Of a stretch of DNA of 51,484 bases, positions 43,057-51,484 are shown in pieces. Both the position numbers and the translations under genes were made by a program. Source of the stretch: Sphaerobacteraceae bacterium (GTDB lineage Bacteria; Chloroflexota; Chloroflexia; Thermomicrobiales; Thermomicrobiaceae); NCBI GenBank assembly GCA_007695115.1, contig REEK01000118.1:1-51484 (forward strand), read 5' to 3'. How positions within the stretch are numbered: position 1 is the stretch's first letter; each line of letters opens with the position of its first letter. Below the pieces are notes generated by a model. It was given only the letters and a program-made list of their open reading frames with translations, searched no databases and was not told where the DNA came from.

Positions 43057-43611
43057 TCAGGCGATACCGTGCAGCCTGTTGGCCCAGTCAGTCCGGTCTC
43101 CACCCGGATCATATGGATGCGGCAGAGGCACACCGAATCGGTCATGAAGCGCGAAGACATCATGGTAGTCGGAATCGTTCAGTTCATATCCGGTGTGGTA
43201 CCGGACAAGAATTTCCGCGTTGAGGCAGCGGACAAAACGCCCGGCAATCGTTCCGTCTCCACTGAAGCAGCCGACCTCATACTCCAGTCCGCCTGGTCCG
43301 TAGACCGGAATCCCATAGCGGTCGAGGCGCGTTGTGGTCAGGTCGACCAGATGGACATCGATGCGATCGCCATCTGGATCGACCAGTTCCCAGTTGAACG
43401 CAGTGTGGGAGACATCGACCTGGAAGCGCCGACTGGCGACGACTTCGTTGAAGCGCTCCAGCTGTGTGTGGGGGATCACCACGTCCAGATCATTGTGAGG
43501 CCGGGTTTGCTCCCCGAGCAGCGCATCCACGGCCCATCCGCCATCGACCCAGACTTCGATCCCGTGTGACTCCAGTTCGTCGAGTAGGCGAACGACGGTC
43601 GATGCTTCCAC
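43057..43611 (-). CDS. Nucleotidyltransferase of the LnuA/ANT(2'')-like family
   Basis: A 184-residue nucleotidyltransferase-fold protein. VWVDGGWAVDALLGEQTRPHNDLDVVI is characteristic of lincosamide and aminoglycoside-2'' nucleotidyltransferases, with metal-binding Asp41 and Asp43. A later aspartate stretch (RIDVHLVDL) and the C-terminal helical DYHDVFALHDRF fit the same group. Many environmental members have no proven antibiotic substrate, so I do not call it a resistance gene. The start is a GTG at 43611 with GGGGAT five bases ahead. It follows the RidA gene by 13 bases. Confidence 0.75.
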   Translation of the reverse strand: MEASTVVRLLDELESHGIEVWVDGGWAVDALLGEQTRPHNDLDVVIPHTQLERFNEVVASRRFQVDVSHTAFNWELVDPDGDRIDVHLVDLTTTRLDRYGIPVYGPGGLEYEVGCFSGDGTIAGRFVRCLNAEILVRYHTGYELNDSDYHDVFALHDRFGVPLPHPYDPGGDRTDWANRLHGIA

Positions 43612-43624
43612 CAGATCCCCGGCT

Positions 43625-44104
43625 CTAGTTGAATTCGAGCTCAGCGGCGATGATCACCGGAACGTTGTTCGGCAGCGCGGCAACACCGATCGACGAGCGC
43701 GCGTGATCACCGATCTCCCGATCGAACAACTCGAGAATCAGGTCGGAGAAGCCGTTCATCACCAGGGTGGTCTTGCCATAGCCAGAATCGGCATTGACAT
43801 AGCCATGAACCATCATCCAGGCGGCGATTCGATCCAGGTCTCCGAGCTCCCGCTGCAGATCGCCCAGCATGGAGAGCGCAATCTTGCGGGCGGCTTCCTG
43901 TCCCTGTTCGAGCGAAACCTCAGACGGAACCTTGCCCCACGGGCCAGCGTAGCCACCGTCGGCATCACGGGGGCCCTGGCCAGCGATGAAGATTCGGTTG
44001 CCGCGCATTCGCAACCGGGTAAATGGAGTGGGGAAATCCGGTCGCGGCTCCGACTTTGGCGGCAGAATCAACCCGCGCTCCGCAATCCGCGTTTCAACCT
44101 TCAT
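43625..44104 (-). CDS. RidA (YjgF/YER057c/UK114) family protein
   Basis: A 159-residue RidA-type protein. FTRLRMRGNRIFIAGQGPRDADGG, AARKIALSMLGDL, and ARSSIGVAALPNNVPVIIAAELEF with the conserved arginine mark the family. RidA proteins deaminate reactive enamines and imines made by PLP enzymes. The N-terminus is about 30 residues longer than E. coli RidA, as in the larger RidA subgroups. AGAAGGAAG lies just ahead of the ATG. It is the third gene of a minus-strand run with SRPBCC, zinc-ribbon and nucleotidyltransferase genes. Confidence 0.88.
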   Translation of the reverse strand: MKVETRIAERGLILPPKSEPRPDFPTPFTRLRMRGNRIFIAGQGPRDADGGYAGPWGKVPSEVSLEQGQEAARKIALSMLGDLQRELGDLDRIAAWMMVHGYVNADSGYGKTTLVMNGFSDLILELFDREIGDHARSSIGVAALPNNVPVIIAAELEFN

Positions 44105-44125
44105 CGCTTCCTTCTCTCTGTCCTG

Positions 44126-44911
44126 CTAACTCAATCCGAAGATCATCTGCCCGGGTCGCACGTGAACACTCTGGACCGAAACGTTCTGCTCCTCGACCAC
44201 CGACGCCATTTCCCGATTCAGCGCGTCGTCGATCTGACTGGAGCCTACGACGAATCCGAGCGCGCCATCGATCGTCGAATCGGCGACCACCGGCACTCCG
44301 TCGCGCGTCGTCAATGAGCCATGATAGGTCCCGTTCATCCCGTAAGCCCGGAATCGGACGGTAACGGTACCTTCACCAAGATCGATGCGGACATCACTTG
44401 CCGGGCTGAACGCATCCGGATTGTTCCGAACCCGCTCGTTGAGTTCGCCTTCGGTCAGGGTCCATGTCTGATTGCCTTGCGGTTCGGACGGAGTCTCGGG
44501 CACCTCGATATCTGGATCGCCATCGTCGTCACCGGCAAATGGCGCCACCCCGGCGATTCGATCGCCCAGCCCGTCGCCAAGACGCTGCGATGTATCTCCG
44601 CTGCTCAGCCAGGCTGCAGCCGAGATCACCACGATCGTGATAATCAGCAGGGCTATCAGCCCGCCGATCGCGCGGGCTCCTGGCCCGGTCGCCGCAGATC
44701 GCTGCCTGCGCTGACGTCGCGGCGGCGGAGCCCCGTAGGCAGGTGCCGGCTCAGCAGCAAGCGCCTCGCGAGGAGCGTAGCTCGAATTCGGGCGTGATCC
44801 TGGTTGCTCAGGGCGTGTGCGACGTGCCGCGCGTCGGGTAAACGGTGCGCGACAACTGGCGCACTGGCTGGCACCCAATTCATTCCGTGTATTGCACCTG
44901 GGGCAGATCAT
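44126..44911 (-). CDS. Zinc-ribbon membrane protein with LmeA/DUF2993-like external domain
   Basis: A 261-residue protein. Four cysteines (CPRC near 3-6 and CASC near 17-20) form a zinc ribbon; a Pro/Arg-rich linker leads to one membrane span (about 81-102). The outer part contains TLTEGELNERVR and GEGTVTVRFRAYG followed by VVADSTIDGALGF, a repeated-beta pattern as in the LmeA/DUF2993 phospholipid-binding proteins. I infer a cell-envelope lipid-binding role, not proven. No clear ribosome binding site, apart from GGAAT before the ATG at 44911. Confidence 0.6.
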   Translation of the reverse strand: MICPRCNTRNELGASQCASCRAPFTRRAARRTRPEQPGSRPNSSYAPREALAAEPAPAYGAPPPRRQRRQRSAATGPGARAIGGLIALLIITIVVISAAAWLSSGDTSQRLGDGLGDRIAGVAPFAGDDDGDPDIEVPETPSEPQGNQTWTLTEGELNERVRNNPDAFSPASDVRIDLGEGTVTVRFRAYGMNGTYHGSLTTRDGVPVVADSTIDGALGFVVGSSQIDDALNREMASVVEEQNVSVQSVHVRPGQMIFGLS

Positions 44912-44970
44912 TCCGGAACCTCGAATCTGTCAACATGCTCTGGTGAAATGACGATCGAACGATAACCCGC

Positions 44971-45429
44971 CTAATGGTACGGCATCGAACGTTCGACGTA
45001 CCGGCTGAGCCGCTCCACAACCTCGTCGGCCTCCGTCTGCAGTCTCCGGTGCATCGTTCCCGTGAGAAGAAACCGCCCGGGTAGCCAGAACCCGGGAGTC
45101 GCAGAGAACTCGACTCTCAGCTGGCTGTTCGGGCCGTCTGGCTCAAGTGACATCCGGGTCTGGACGGCCGAGAGCCATGGTTTCCGTACTGAGTCTATCT
45201 TGATGTGCGACAGCATCGCGTACTCGACCACCTGATGATCTCCGCGATAGAGCATCCTGCCCATCTGTCCGGTTGCCCGCCAGGACATCCCTTCAACGGT
45301 GATCGCTCGATCAGCGTCTGTGCCGTGCAGCCCCGGGTACCATCGATACCAGTCAGACACACGAGTCAGATGTCTCCAGACAGCCTCCCGGCTCGTCTTG
45401 ATAGTTCCGATCGCGGAAACATGAATCAC
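44971..45429 (-). CDS. SRPBCC (polyketide cyclase/START-like) protein
   Basis: A 152-residue helix-grip fold protein. It begins IHVSAIGTIKTSREAVWRHLTRVSDWYRW, the usual beta-strand, then helix with an aromatic-rich loop, and closes with LLTGTMHRRLQTEADEVVERL as the C-terminal helix. The family binds hydrophobic ligands in a central pocket and does not reveal function by sequence. The start is a GTG at 45429, with GAGGGAG about ten bases ahead. Confidence 0.72.
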   Translation of the reverse strand: MIHVSAIGTIKTSREAVWRHLTRVSDWYRWYPGLHGTDADRAITVEGMSWRATGQMGRMLYRGDHQVVEYAMLSHIKIDSVRKPWLSAVQTRMSLEPDGPNSQLRVEFSATPGFWLPGRFLLTGTMHRRLQTEADEVVERLSRYVERSMPYH

Positions 45430-45648
45430 CCGGAAACTCCCTCGTCGTCTCTATCGTGCTGACGGCCCGATGGCCCTGAGCGCGAGATTCACGCCGACAC
45501 AGTCTACACGGGTGCGTGGCTCAGCGCACCTGGCGCAAGAATTACGCGAAACCTCGCATGCCAACTTCGGCCTCACCCGTTACACTCACTCCCTGAATCG
45601 AACCGGTGCGAGCCGAGACGGTACACCTGCCAGCAGATTGCGAAGACA

Positions 45649-46608
45649 ATGCGAATCACGTCACTGCTTCAAATGTTGATGCTGGGAACGATCTGGGGCT
45701 CGTCCTACCTGATGATCCGTGTTGCGGTCGAAGGGCTGTCACCGTTCACCCTGGTTTCGATTCGCCTCTTCTTCGGCGCCATGTTTCTGTTCTCGATCAT
45801 CTGGATCTGGAAGCTGGCAATTCCCAGAAGCCGGACGCTCTGGATGCACCTCGTGGTCATGGCGATCATCGGCAATGCGATTCCGTGGACGTTGATCAGC
45901 TGGGCTGGTCAGCATATCGATTCCGGGCTATCAGCAGTGCTCAACTCCACGACGCCCCTGTTTACCATTCTCTTTACCGTGGCGGCCTTCAACTCAGAAC
46001 GTTTGACCTGGCCGCGATTCGGGGGTGTGGTGATCGGGTTCGCGGGCGTGGCCACGCTGACAGGCGCCGGTGTCACCGATCTGACCTCTGCGTCGATCCA
46101 GGCACAACTCGCTGTGCTTTTCTCCAGTATCTGCTATGGACTGGCGTTCGCCTACGCCCGACGCTACATCCGGGCCGAGCCGATTGTGCTGGCTGGCATG
46201 CAGATCCTGCTGGCATTTCTGATCATCACACCGTTTGCGATTGCATTCGGGAACCCGACAGCATCCAGCCTGTCACCAGCCATCGTGCTCTCGGCAATCG
46301 GACTTGGGCTCCTGCCGTCCGGTGTTGCCTACATCCTGTACTACCGTCTGATCCGTGATGTTGGCGCAACCATGGCCTCATACTCAACGTATCTGATTCC
46401 CGTGATCGGTCTGGTGCTTGGCTGGCTGATTCTCGACGAGCAGGTCGGCTTGCAGAGTATTGCCGGCGTGGTTCTGATCCTCAGTGGACTGGCACTGGCA
46501 ACAATTCTGCATCGAGATGCTGGGCCGGCTCAACAGGAAACTCCCCCACCAGAAGCGAGGGAGTCGATCGCCAGCTATTCAGCGGAAAACGATAGAACGG
46601 TGAGCTAG
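45649..46608 (+). CDS. EamA/DMT-superfamily transporter
   Basis: A 319-residue protein with ten membrane spans in two EamA repeats. The first contains LGTIWGSSYLMIRVAVEGLSPFTLVSIR and the second ICYGLAFAYARRYI; the usual YLIPVIGLVLGWLILDEQ sits in the last third. EamA carriers export metabolites, often amino acids or nucleotide-related molecules. The ribosome binding site is weak. Its stop and that of the convergent YciI gene are one CTAG. Confidence 0.85.
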   Translation: MRITSLLQMLMLGTIWGSSYLMIRVAVEGLSPFTLVSIRLFFGAMFLFSIIWIWKLAIPRSRTLWMHLVVMAIIGNAIPWTLISWAGQHIDSGLSAVLNSTTPLFTILFTVAAFNSERLTWPRFGGVVIGFAGVATLTGAGVTDLTSASIQAQLAVLFSSICYGLAFAYARRYIRAEPIVLAGMQILLAFLIITPFAIAFGNPTASSLSPAIVLSAIGLGLLPSGVAYILYYRLIRDVGATMASYSTYLIPVIGLVLGWLILDEQVGLQSIAGVVLILSGLALATILHRDAGPAQQETPPPEARESIASYSAENDRTVS

Positions 46609-46865
46609 AAGACCTGCTTCCACGGCTTGATGGCGTAGGATGCGAAGATGCCAGCCTCATGGAAGGGATCGGCTTCGATCAGATCGATCGCTTCCTGCTC
46701 TGTCTCCACATCATAGACGATCAGCGAACCGCTATCGTCCGTGAATGGGCCAGCCGTGTGCAGTTTGCCCTGGGCGTGGAGACTCCCAAGATACTCGCGA
46801 TGATCCGGGCGAATCTCAGAGATCTTCTCTTTGTTGTCGTATCGAAAGACCGTAGCGAACAGCAT
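46605..46865 (-). CDS. YciI-like protein
   Basis: An 86-residue dimeric alpha+beta barrel protein. RPDHREYLGSLHAQGKLHTAGPF and IEADPFHEAGIFASYAIKPWKQVF are characteristic of YciI, whose function is unknown; a histidine in HREYL and an aspartate in ADPF are the conserved pocket residues. I start at the ATG at 46865, with GAGAGGA six bases ahead. It lies last in the pst-phoU direction, with 68 bases after phoU. The stop shares CTAG with the EamA gene. Confidence 0.85.
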   Translation of the reverse strand: MLFATVFRYDNKEKISEIRPDHREYLGSLHAQGKLHTAGPFTDDSGSLIVYDVETEQEAIDLIEADPFHEAGIFASYAIKPWKQVF

Positions 46866-46933
46866 GCGTTGTCCTCTCTGGGGCTCATCATCAGCGTCAA
46901 TCAACTCAGCGTATCGCAACCGCCGGTCCGCGG

Positions 46934-47620
46934 CTAATCCGGATCAACCCGGCCTGGAAGGGCCCGAGGATCGCCAGTAATCACGAACGCGGTGCGCTCG
47001 CAGACGTTGGTCACTCGATCAGCAATACGCTCGAGATTGTGGGCTGCCCAGAGAAGCTGGGTTGCGCGCTCGATGGTGCCCGGATCTTCAAGCATGAACG
47101 TCAACAGCTCTCGATACACCTGCTGGTAGAGGTTGTCGACATCGTCATCCTCGTGCCAGATCTCCCGGCACTTCTCCAGATCCTGATCGATGAACGCTTC
47201 CAGACTGCGATGCAGCATACTGGTGGAGATCTCCGCCATACGAGGAATATCGACCAGCGGCTTCAGCGGCGGTTGATCCGCCGATGACAGTGCGATCTTG
47301 GCGATGCCCTCAGCGTAGTCACCCATGCGTTCCAGTTCGGCAATAATGAACAGTGCCGCTGCCAGACCGCGCAGATCAGACGCCATCGGCTGCTGGGTGG
47401 CGATCAAGAGCAGGATCTGCTCTTCAACCTCATAGGTGCGATCGTCAATAAGCCGATCATCATCGATCACGCTCCTGGCGATCTCCGGATCACGACGTTT
47501 GAGCGCGTCCACCGACCGCTCGATCGATTTCTCAGCCATGCTGCCGAGCAATAGAATATCTTCTCGTACTCGCTGCAGTTGCCGATCAAAATATGACCGG
47601 CTGTGAGATGCGGTCTCCAT
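46934..47620 (-). CDS. phoU: Phosphate-uptake signalling protein PhoU
   Basis: A 228-residue two-domain helical protein. It keeps the family's repeated pattern: LGSMAEKSIERSVDALKRRD, IARSVIDDDRLIDDRTYEVEEQIL, then LERMGDYAEGIAKIA, and in the second half LLWAAHNLERIADRVTNVCERTAFV. PhoU links the Pst transporter to the phosphate-responsive kinase and acts near the membrane. It lies 15 bases behind the second pstB and is the usual last gene of the pst operon. Confidence 0.92.
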   Translation of the reverse strand: METASHSRSYFDRQLQRVREDILLLGSMAEKSIERSVDALKRRDPEIARSVIDDDRLIDDRTYEVEEQILLLIATQQPMASDLRGLAAALFIIAELERMGDYAEGIAKIALSSADQPPLKPLVDIPRMAEISTSMLHRSLEAFIDQDLEKCREIWHEDDDVDNLYQQVYRELLTFMLEDPGTIERATQLLWAAHNLERIADRVTNVCERTAFVITGDPRALPGRVDPD

Positions 47621-47635
47621 AGCTGGGACTCCGAT

Positions 47636-48484
47636 CTAGCCAATGCGTCCGGTAATGTAATCCTCTGTTCGCGAATCGACCGGATTGGTGAAAATGCGGC
47701 CCGTCGGGCCGACCTCGACGACAACTCCAGCGCGATCCTCATCCATCGTCATATACGCGGTGGTATGTGACACTCTGGCGGCTTGCTGCATGTTGTGCGT
47801 AACGACGATTATTGTAAACGTTTTCGCCAGTTCGCGCATAAGTTCTTCGACGTTGTGCGTCGCAATCGGATCCAGCGCCGAGGTCGGTTCGTCCATCAGA
47901 ATGACCTCTGGCTCGACGGCAATTGCCCGGGCGATACAGAGTCGTTGCTGCTGACCACCGGAGAGAGACAGCGCCGAGCTATCCAGCCGCTCGTGCACTT
48001 CATCCCACAGGCCGGCCTTCTTCAGCGAGCTCTCGACCCGGTCCTGTCGCTCGCTCTTCGAGAGTTTTCCAAGAAATCGCAACCCGTAGGCCACGTTGTC
48101 GAAAATCGTCTTCTCGAACGGATTCGGACGCTGGAAGACCATTCCAATTCGCCGGCGCACCATGATCGGGTCCACGTTGTCGCCATAGATCGGCTCACCA
48201 TCCAGCGTTACCTGACCGGTAATTCGAGTGCCAGGAATCGCGTCGTGCATCCGGTTGAGCGTTCTCAGCAACGTCGATTTACCGGACCCGGACGAGCCGA
48301 TTAGCGCACTGACTCTCGTAGTCGGAAACTTCAGGGATATGTCTCGAACCGCCCGGAAGTTGCCATAGTACACGTTGAGATCCCGCGTCTCGATCTTGAT
48401 CGACTCCGAGTCACTTCTCGAATCCTGATCGAGGGTTGCGGAGACCTCGAAGCGTCGCTCCATGTTCGGGCGCTCGTCTGACAT
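47636..48484 (-). CDS. pstB: Phosphate ABC transporter ATPase, second copy
   Basis: A 282-residue PstB. Walker [24 protein letters not shown] with the Q-loop, [36 protein letters not shown] (signature, Walker B and D-loop) and [12 protein letters not shown] as H-loop. I start at the ATG at 48484, with GGGAGAGGA about six bases ahead. A GTG 21 bases upstream overlaps the stop of the first pstB. The N-terminus is longer than in the first copy by an acidic, 30-residue stretch. Two PstB genes for one PstCA channel also occur in Bacillus. Confidence 0.9.
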   Translation of the reverse strand: MSDERPNMERRFEVSATLDQDSRSDSESIKIETRDLNVYYGNFRAVRDISLKFPTTRVSALIGSSGSGKSTLLRTLNRMHDAIPGTRITGQVTLDGEPIYGDNVDPIMVRRRIGMVFQRPNPFEKTIFDNVAYGLRFLGKLSKSERQDRVESSLKKAGLWDEVHERLDSSALSLSGGQQQRLCIARAIAVEPEVILMDEPTSALDPIATHNVEELMRELAKTFTIIVVTHNMQQAARVSHTTAYMTMDEDRAGVVVEVGPTGRIFTNPVDSRTEDYITGRIG

Positions 48485-48504
48485 CCTCCGGTCCTCTCCC
48501 GTCA

Positions 48505-49326
48505 CTAGCCGTAGCGGCCGGTGATGTAGTCTTCGGTCTTCGGATTGGCGGGAGTCGTAAAGATCTCGCTGGTCGGGCCAGCCTCGGCAACCACCCCGGC
48601 ACCACGATCACCCAGCGTCATGAACACCGTGTGATCTGATACGCGGCCTGCCTGCTGCATATTGTGGGTGACGATAATGATGGTGTAGTCGCTGGCCAGT
48701 TGCTTCACCAACTCTTCAATGCGCAACGTCGCAATCGGGTCCAGTGCCGAGGCGGGCTCATCCATGAGGATCACCTCTGGCTCCACGGCCAGTGAACGGG
48801 CCAGACAGAGGCGTTGCTGCTGTCCGCCGGAGAGCTTGATCGCCGGATCGTTCAGACGATCCTTGACTTCATCCCAGAGTGCCGTCAGGCGGAGAGATCG
48901 TTCGACCGCTTCGGCACACTCACGTTTGCTGGCGCCATCGAGCTCCAGACCGATCGTGACGTTCTGAGCAATCGTCCGCCCGCGCAACGGGTTCGGCTGC
49001 TGGAAGACCATTCCGATCCGCCGCCGGACAATGATCGGGTCCACCTCCGGATCGAAGATGTCTTCTCCATCGAGCCAGACGTTGCCCTCGTTCCGGGCAG
49101 CCGGGAGCGTCTCATGCAATCGGTTCAACGATCTGAGAAACGTCGACTTGCCGCAGCCGGACGGACCGATGATCGCCGTAACCTGCTGGCGAGGGATCGG
49201 CAGCGTGATCGGCTCGATTGCCATCGATTCACCGTAGTACGCCGTCAGTCCTTCCACCCGGAGATGGGCGGGCTGATCATCCGGCATTCTGATGAACTGT
49301 CGTGTTGCACCTGTTTCTGACACCAT
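48505..49326 (-). CDS. pstB: Phosphate ABC transporter ATPase, first copy
   Basis: A 273-residue PstB that couples ATP hydrolysis to phosphate import through PstC/PstA. Walker [11 protein letters not shown]-loop [43 protein letters not shown] and [12 protein letters not shown]. Both copies have complete catalytic motifs. It follows pstA by five bases. The start at 49326 has AGCAGG close ahead; GTG is the second codon. The two PstB copies differ mostly in the helical subdomain and N-terminus, which suggests a heterodimer. Confidence 0.9.
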   Translation of the reverse strand: MVSETGATRQFIRMPDDQPAHLRVEGLTAYYGESMAIEPITLPIPRQQVTAIIGPSGCGKSTFLRSLNRLHETLPAARNEGNVWLDGEDIFDPEVDPIIVRRRIGMVFQQPNPLRGRTIAQNVTIGLELDGASKRECAEAVERSLRLTALWDEVKDRLNDPAIKLSGGQQQRLCLARSLAVEPEVILMDEPASALDPIATLRIEELVKQLASDYTIIIVTHNMQQAGRVSDHTVFMTLGDRGAGVVAEAGPTSEIFTTPANPKTEDYITGRYG

Positions 49327-49331
49327 GCCTG

Positions 49332-50204
49332 CTATCTCGACAATCGCTTGCGTGTCGCCAGTCGTACGCTGATATTGGTGATAAGAACGATGACCACGAG
49401 CAACAGCGCCGCACCCCAGGCCTGATCATTCATCTCGGTAAACGGTTGCTCCGTATAGCGATAGGCGAGCAACGGTAGCGCCTGCATCGGCTCGAAGATG
49501 CTGTACGCCAGATTGTTGTTGCCCAGCACGGTAACCAGCAGCGGGGCGGTCTCTCCGGCAGCCCGGGCCAGTGCCAGCAGGATACCGGTCACGATGCCGC
49601 TGAATGCCATTGGAATCACCACAGTAAGCGTGGTCCACCACTTCGGTGCCCCCAGCGCCACGGCGGCTTCCCGCGAGGCATCCGGAACGAGTCGAAGCAT
49701 CTCCTCAGTGGTCCGGGTAATGATCGGCACCATCAGTACCACCAGGGCAATGCTCCCTGCCAGCGCCGAGAACTGTTGGGTCCGCTGGACGATGAGGATG
49801 TACGCCGTCACCCCGACGACGATCGACGGCATAGCGGTCAGCACATCGGTACAGAACCGGATGATGGTCGACGATCGGTTGCCAGGATATTCGGCCAGAT
49901 AGATTCCGGCCATGATCCCGAGCGGAACAGCGATCAGCAGAGCTACGCCAACGATGATCATTGTCCCGACGATCGCGTGGAGCACGCCACCCACCTGTAC
50001 CGTTCCCTCACCGAGGGTTACCGGTCGGTACGTTTCGGTGAAAAACTCGACGCCCCATGCACCGATGCCCTGTTGAAAGACGTAGGACAGGATCAACACC
50101 AGTGGGATCAGCGCAACGCCGGTCGACCCGATCGTCAGGATCAGCATGAACCGGTTGATCATCGTCCGGCTGCGATAGCGCTTCATGGTGCGGGCTGGCT
50201 GCAT
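49332..50204 (-). CDS. pstA: Phosphate ABC transporter permease PstA
   Basis: A 290-residue permease with six spans. GIMAGIYLAEYPGN, FCTDVLTAMPSIVVGVTAYIL, and the EAA loop EAAVALGAPKWWTTLTVVIPMAFSGIVTGILLALARAAGETAPLLVT (seen in parts) are characteristic. It forms the channel with PstC. The ATG at 50204 has GGGGGG nine bases ahead. It starts three bases after the pstC stop and ends five bases before pstB. Confidence 0.92.
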   Translation of the reverse strand: MQPARTMKRYRSRTMINRFMLILTIGSTGVALIPLVLILSYVFQQGIGAWGVEFFTETYRPVTLGEGTVQVGGVLHAIVGTMIIVGVALLIAVPLGIMAGIYLAEYPGNRSSTIIRFCTDVLTAMPSIVVGVTAYILIVQRTQQFSALAGSIALVVLMVPIITRTTEEMLRLVPDASREAAVALGAPKWWTTLTVVIPMAFSGIVTGILLALARAAGETAPLLVTVLGNNNLAYSIFEPMQALPLLAYRYTEQPFTEMNDQAWGAALLLVVIVLITNISVRLATRKRLSR

Positions 50205-50207
50205 GGT

Positions 50208-51182
50208 CTACTGCCCCCCGCTCTGCCGTGAGACGTTCCAGACCAGCAGACGGGCGATCGAATTGGCAACCAGCGTAATCAGGAACAGCACCAGCGCCAT
50301 CAGAATCAGCGAGCTCGCGTGGAGATCGGATTCCGTAGTGGGAAGCTGACTGGCAATCTGTGCGGCAGCCGTGGTGGCTGGCTGAAACAGCGAGGACTCG
50401 ATTCTCGGCATGTTGCCGATCACCATCAGCGCGGCCATCGTCTCCCCGAGCGCGCGGCCCAGGCCGAGCATCATGCCGCCAACGATACCGGCACGAGCAT
50501 AGGGCAACTGGGCGTGGCGAATCACTTCCCAGCGGGTTGCTCCCAGCGCAAGCATCGCTTCTTTCTGATGGGTCGGCACCACTGTCAGTACATCGCGAGA
50601 GACCGCCGCAATCGTCGGCAGAATCATGATCGCCAGAATCATCCCGGCTACCAGCAGTCCACGCCCAACGGCCACCGGTCCCGCAAAAAGCGGAATGTAC
50701 TCACCAACCGTCTCGGACAGGGGCGACGCGATGAATGTACGGTAGAAGGGTATGAGAACGAATACACCCCACATGCCGTAGACGACACTGGGAATTGCGG
50801 CGAGAAGCTCCACCATCAGTGAGAGCGGAGCGCGCAATCGATTCGGGCAAAGATCGCTGAGAAAGACACCGATCATGATCGCTGGCGGTGCAGCCAGCAC
50901 GAGCGCGATCATCGAGGAGACCACGGTACCGTAGATTGCCGGCGCAGCGCCGAACTCTCCGGCAACCGGATTCCATGAGGTACTGGTAATGAAGCCAATG
51001 ATCCCGAAGGTATCGCGGGCTTCCTCGGAGCCATCCCAGGTCACCGCGACGATAATAACCAGCAACGCAACGACGAGAAGCGCAAACCCGAGCGCTACCA
51101 GCCAGAAGATCAGATCACCGTGCTGCAGTCGCTGCCGGAGGCGTAACCCTCCAGAACCAGAGAACGCGTCGGTCAAGGCCAC
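50208..51182 (-). CDS. pstC: Phosphate ABC transporter permease PstC
   Basis: A 324-residue permease. GVFLSDLCPNRLRAP, ELLAAIPSVVYGMWGVFVLIPFY, MILPTIAAVSRDVL and the EAA-type loop with EAMLALGATRWEVI and GRALGETMAALMVIGN are diagnostic for PstC. It is the membrane partner of PstA. I start at the GTG at 51182, with GGGGGAGGA eight bases ahead; an ATG at 51239 in the same frame lacks this. The phosphate-binding lipoprotein PstS, normally upstream, is not in view. Confidence 0.9.
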   Translation of the reverse strand: MALTDAFSGSGGLRLRQRLQHGDLIFWLVALGFALLVVALLVIIVAVTWDGSEEARDTFGIIGFITSTSWNPVAGEFGAAPAIYGTVVSSMIALVLAAPPAIMIGVFLSDLCPNRLRAPLSLMVELLAAIPSVVYGMWGVFVLIPFYRTFIASPLSETVGEYIPLFAGPVAVGRGLLVAGMILAIMILPTIAAVSRDVLTVVPTHQKEAMLALGATRWEVIRHAQLPYARAGIVGGMMLGLGRALGETMAALMVIGNMPRIESSLFQPATTAAAQIASQLPTTESDLHASSLILMALVLFLITLVANSIARLLVWNVSRQSGGQ

Positions 51183-51430
51183 GCGCGGATTCCTCCCCCT
51201 CACGACACCAACGCCGTCGTGCCGCGGACATCTTAACACTTGTGTAGGAAATGTTGCGACAGAAGGTGCTGATCGTTGGGGTTGCTCGAAGCCGGGCTAA
51301 GAGAACGCGAAATCGCCACCGACCGCGACTTTCGGCAGCAGGGCGAATGATCTCGCAGAGACTTCAATGTTCAAGCGAGAGTTGCTAGCTGCGTTCAGAA
51401 CCAGAGGGTTGGCCGATAATCCCGCCCATC
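51183..51430. other. Region upstream of pstC
   Basis: About 250 bases in front of the phosphate operon, without coding sequence. It should contain the pst promoter and perhaps PHO-box-like repeats; a CTTAACACTTGTG stretch (51232-51244) is the most AT-rich part, but no consensus element could be fixed. Confidence 0.35.
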
Positions 51431-51484
51431 TCACGCCCCTTCTGGCCGGGTGAAGACGGTCTCACCGTCGACTTCGATCTGCTC
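51431..51484 (-). CDS. C-terminal end of an unknown gene (runs off the window)
   Basis: On the minus strand a frame enters from the window edge and ends at TGA (51431-51433), giving EQIEVDGETVFTRPEGA. Seventeen residues are too few to identify. The codon use resembles that of its neighbours. It is upstream of pstC; a PstS C-terminus is not suggested by these residues. Confidence 0.35.
   Translation of the reverse strand, partial: EQIEVDGETVFTRPEGA

Noticed and set aside
43057-43611. Acquired antibiotic resistance gene
   Set aside because: The protein fits a broad nucleotidyltransferase family, base composition matches its neighbours, and no mobile element is near.
1-51484. tRNA genes
   Set aside because: GTTCGAAT-like stretches, such as those near 16498 and 21725, lie inside clear coding sequences and have no cloverleaf around them.

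Overview
The window reads as a chromosomal piece of a GC-rich, probably Chloroflexota bacterium, perhaps of the Thermomicrobia/Sphaerobacter type. The clues are an F420-dependent glucose-6-phosphate dehydrogenase with all its substrate residues, Tat-exported lipoproteins, extracellular proteins with long Thr-Pro-Glu linkers, a kinase with an outward C-terminal domain, and a subtilase ending in a GNVGQHYYRWRY-type module that I remember mainly from that phylum. The phylum call is inference. No rRNA, tRNA, insertion sequence, prophage or CRISPR array was seen.

Layout. 1-7800: the start of a Tat-exported protein, a roughly 800-base non-coding stretch with two perfect palindromes, then D-cysteine desulfhydrase-like, Fgd, a decayed Rossmann-fold gene remnant, L-2-hydroxyglutarate oxidase with threonine synthase, an alpha/beta hydrolase, a flavin reductase and an orphan gene. 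8050-18660: an envelope and redox block with two TlpA-type thioredoxins, CcdA, a Tat L,D-transpeptidase lipoprotein, a permease-like protein, a YggT-like protein, a subtilase, a ketopantoate reductase relative, a membrane M28-fold protein that has lost its zinc ligands, a candidate small RNA gene and chaB. 18660-30000: two coupled paralogous MFS carriers, an M20 amidohydrolase, a holin-like/phosphatase fusion, an MBL-fold hydrolase, an Lrp regulator with a class III aminotransferase, and parAB. 30247-39726: sortase and Ser/Thr kinase, fabD-fabF, ftsH and metG. 39811-51484: MFS, alpha/beta hydrolase, acetamidase/formamidase, an LnuA/ANT(2'')-like nucleotidyltransferase, RidA, a zinc-ribbon membrane protein, SRPBCC, an EamA carrier, YciI, and a phosphate-uptake operon pstC-pstA-pstB-pstB-phoU with two PstB paralogues and no pstS in view.

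Genes that appear to work together: pstCABB-phoU (phosphate import and signalling), TlpA lipoprotein with CcdA (thiol redox outside the membrane), parA-parB (segregation), fabD-fabF (fatty acid elongation), lhgO with thrC-like, and Lrp with the aminotransferase beside it.

The most unusual signal is at 18205-18358. A near-consensus sigma-70 promoter carries two CAGG(C)TTA-type dyads exactly 20 bases apart. It is followed after about 60 bases by a strong intrinsic terminator, with no ORF between. The predicted RNA of about 95 nucleotides has a 5' hairpin, a repeated CCCTT tract complementary to Shine-Dalgarno sequences, and a C-rich terminator loop: the architecture of a C-rich anti-Shine-Dalgarno small RNA.
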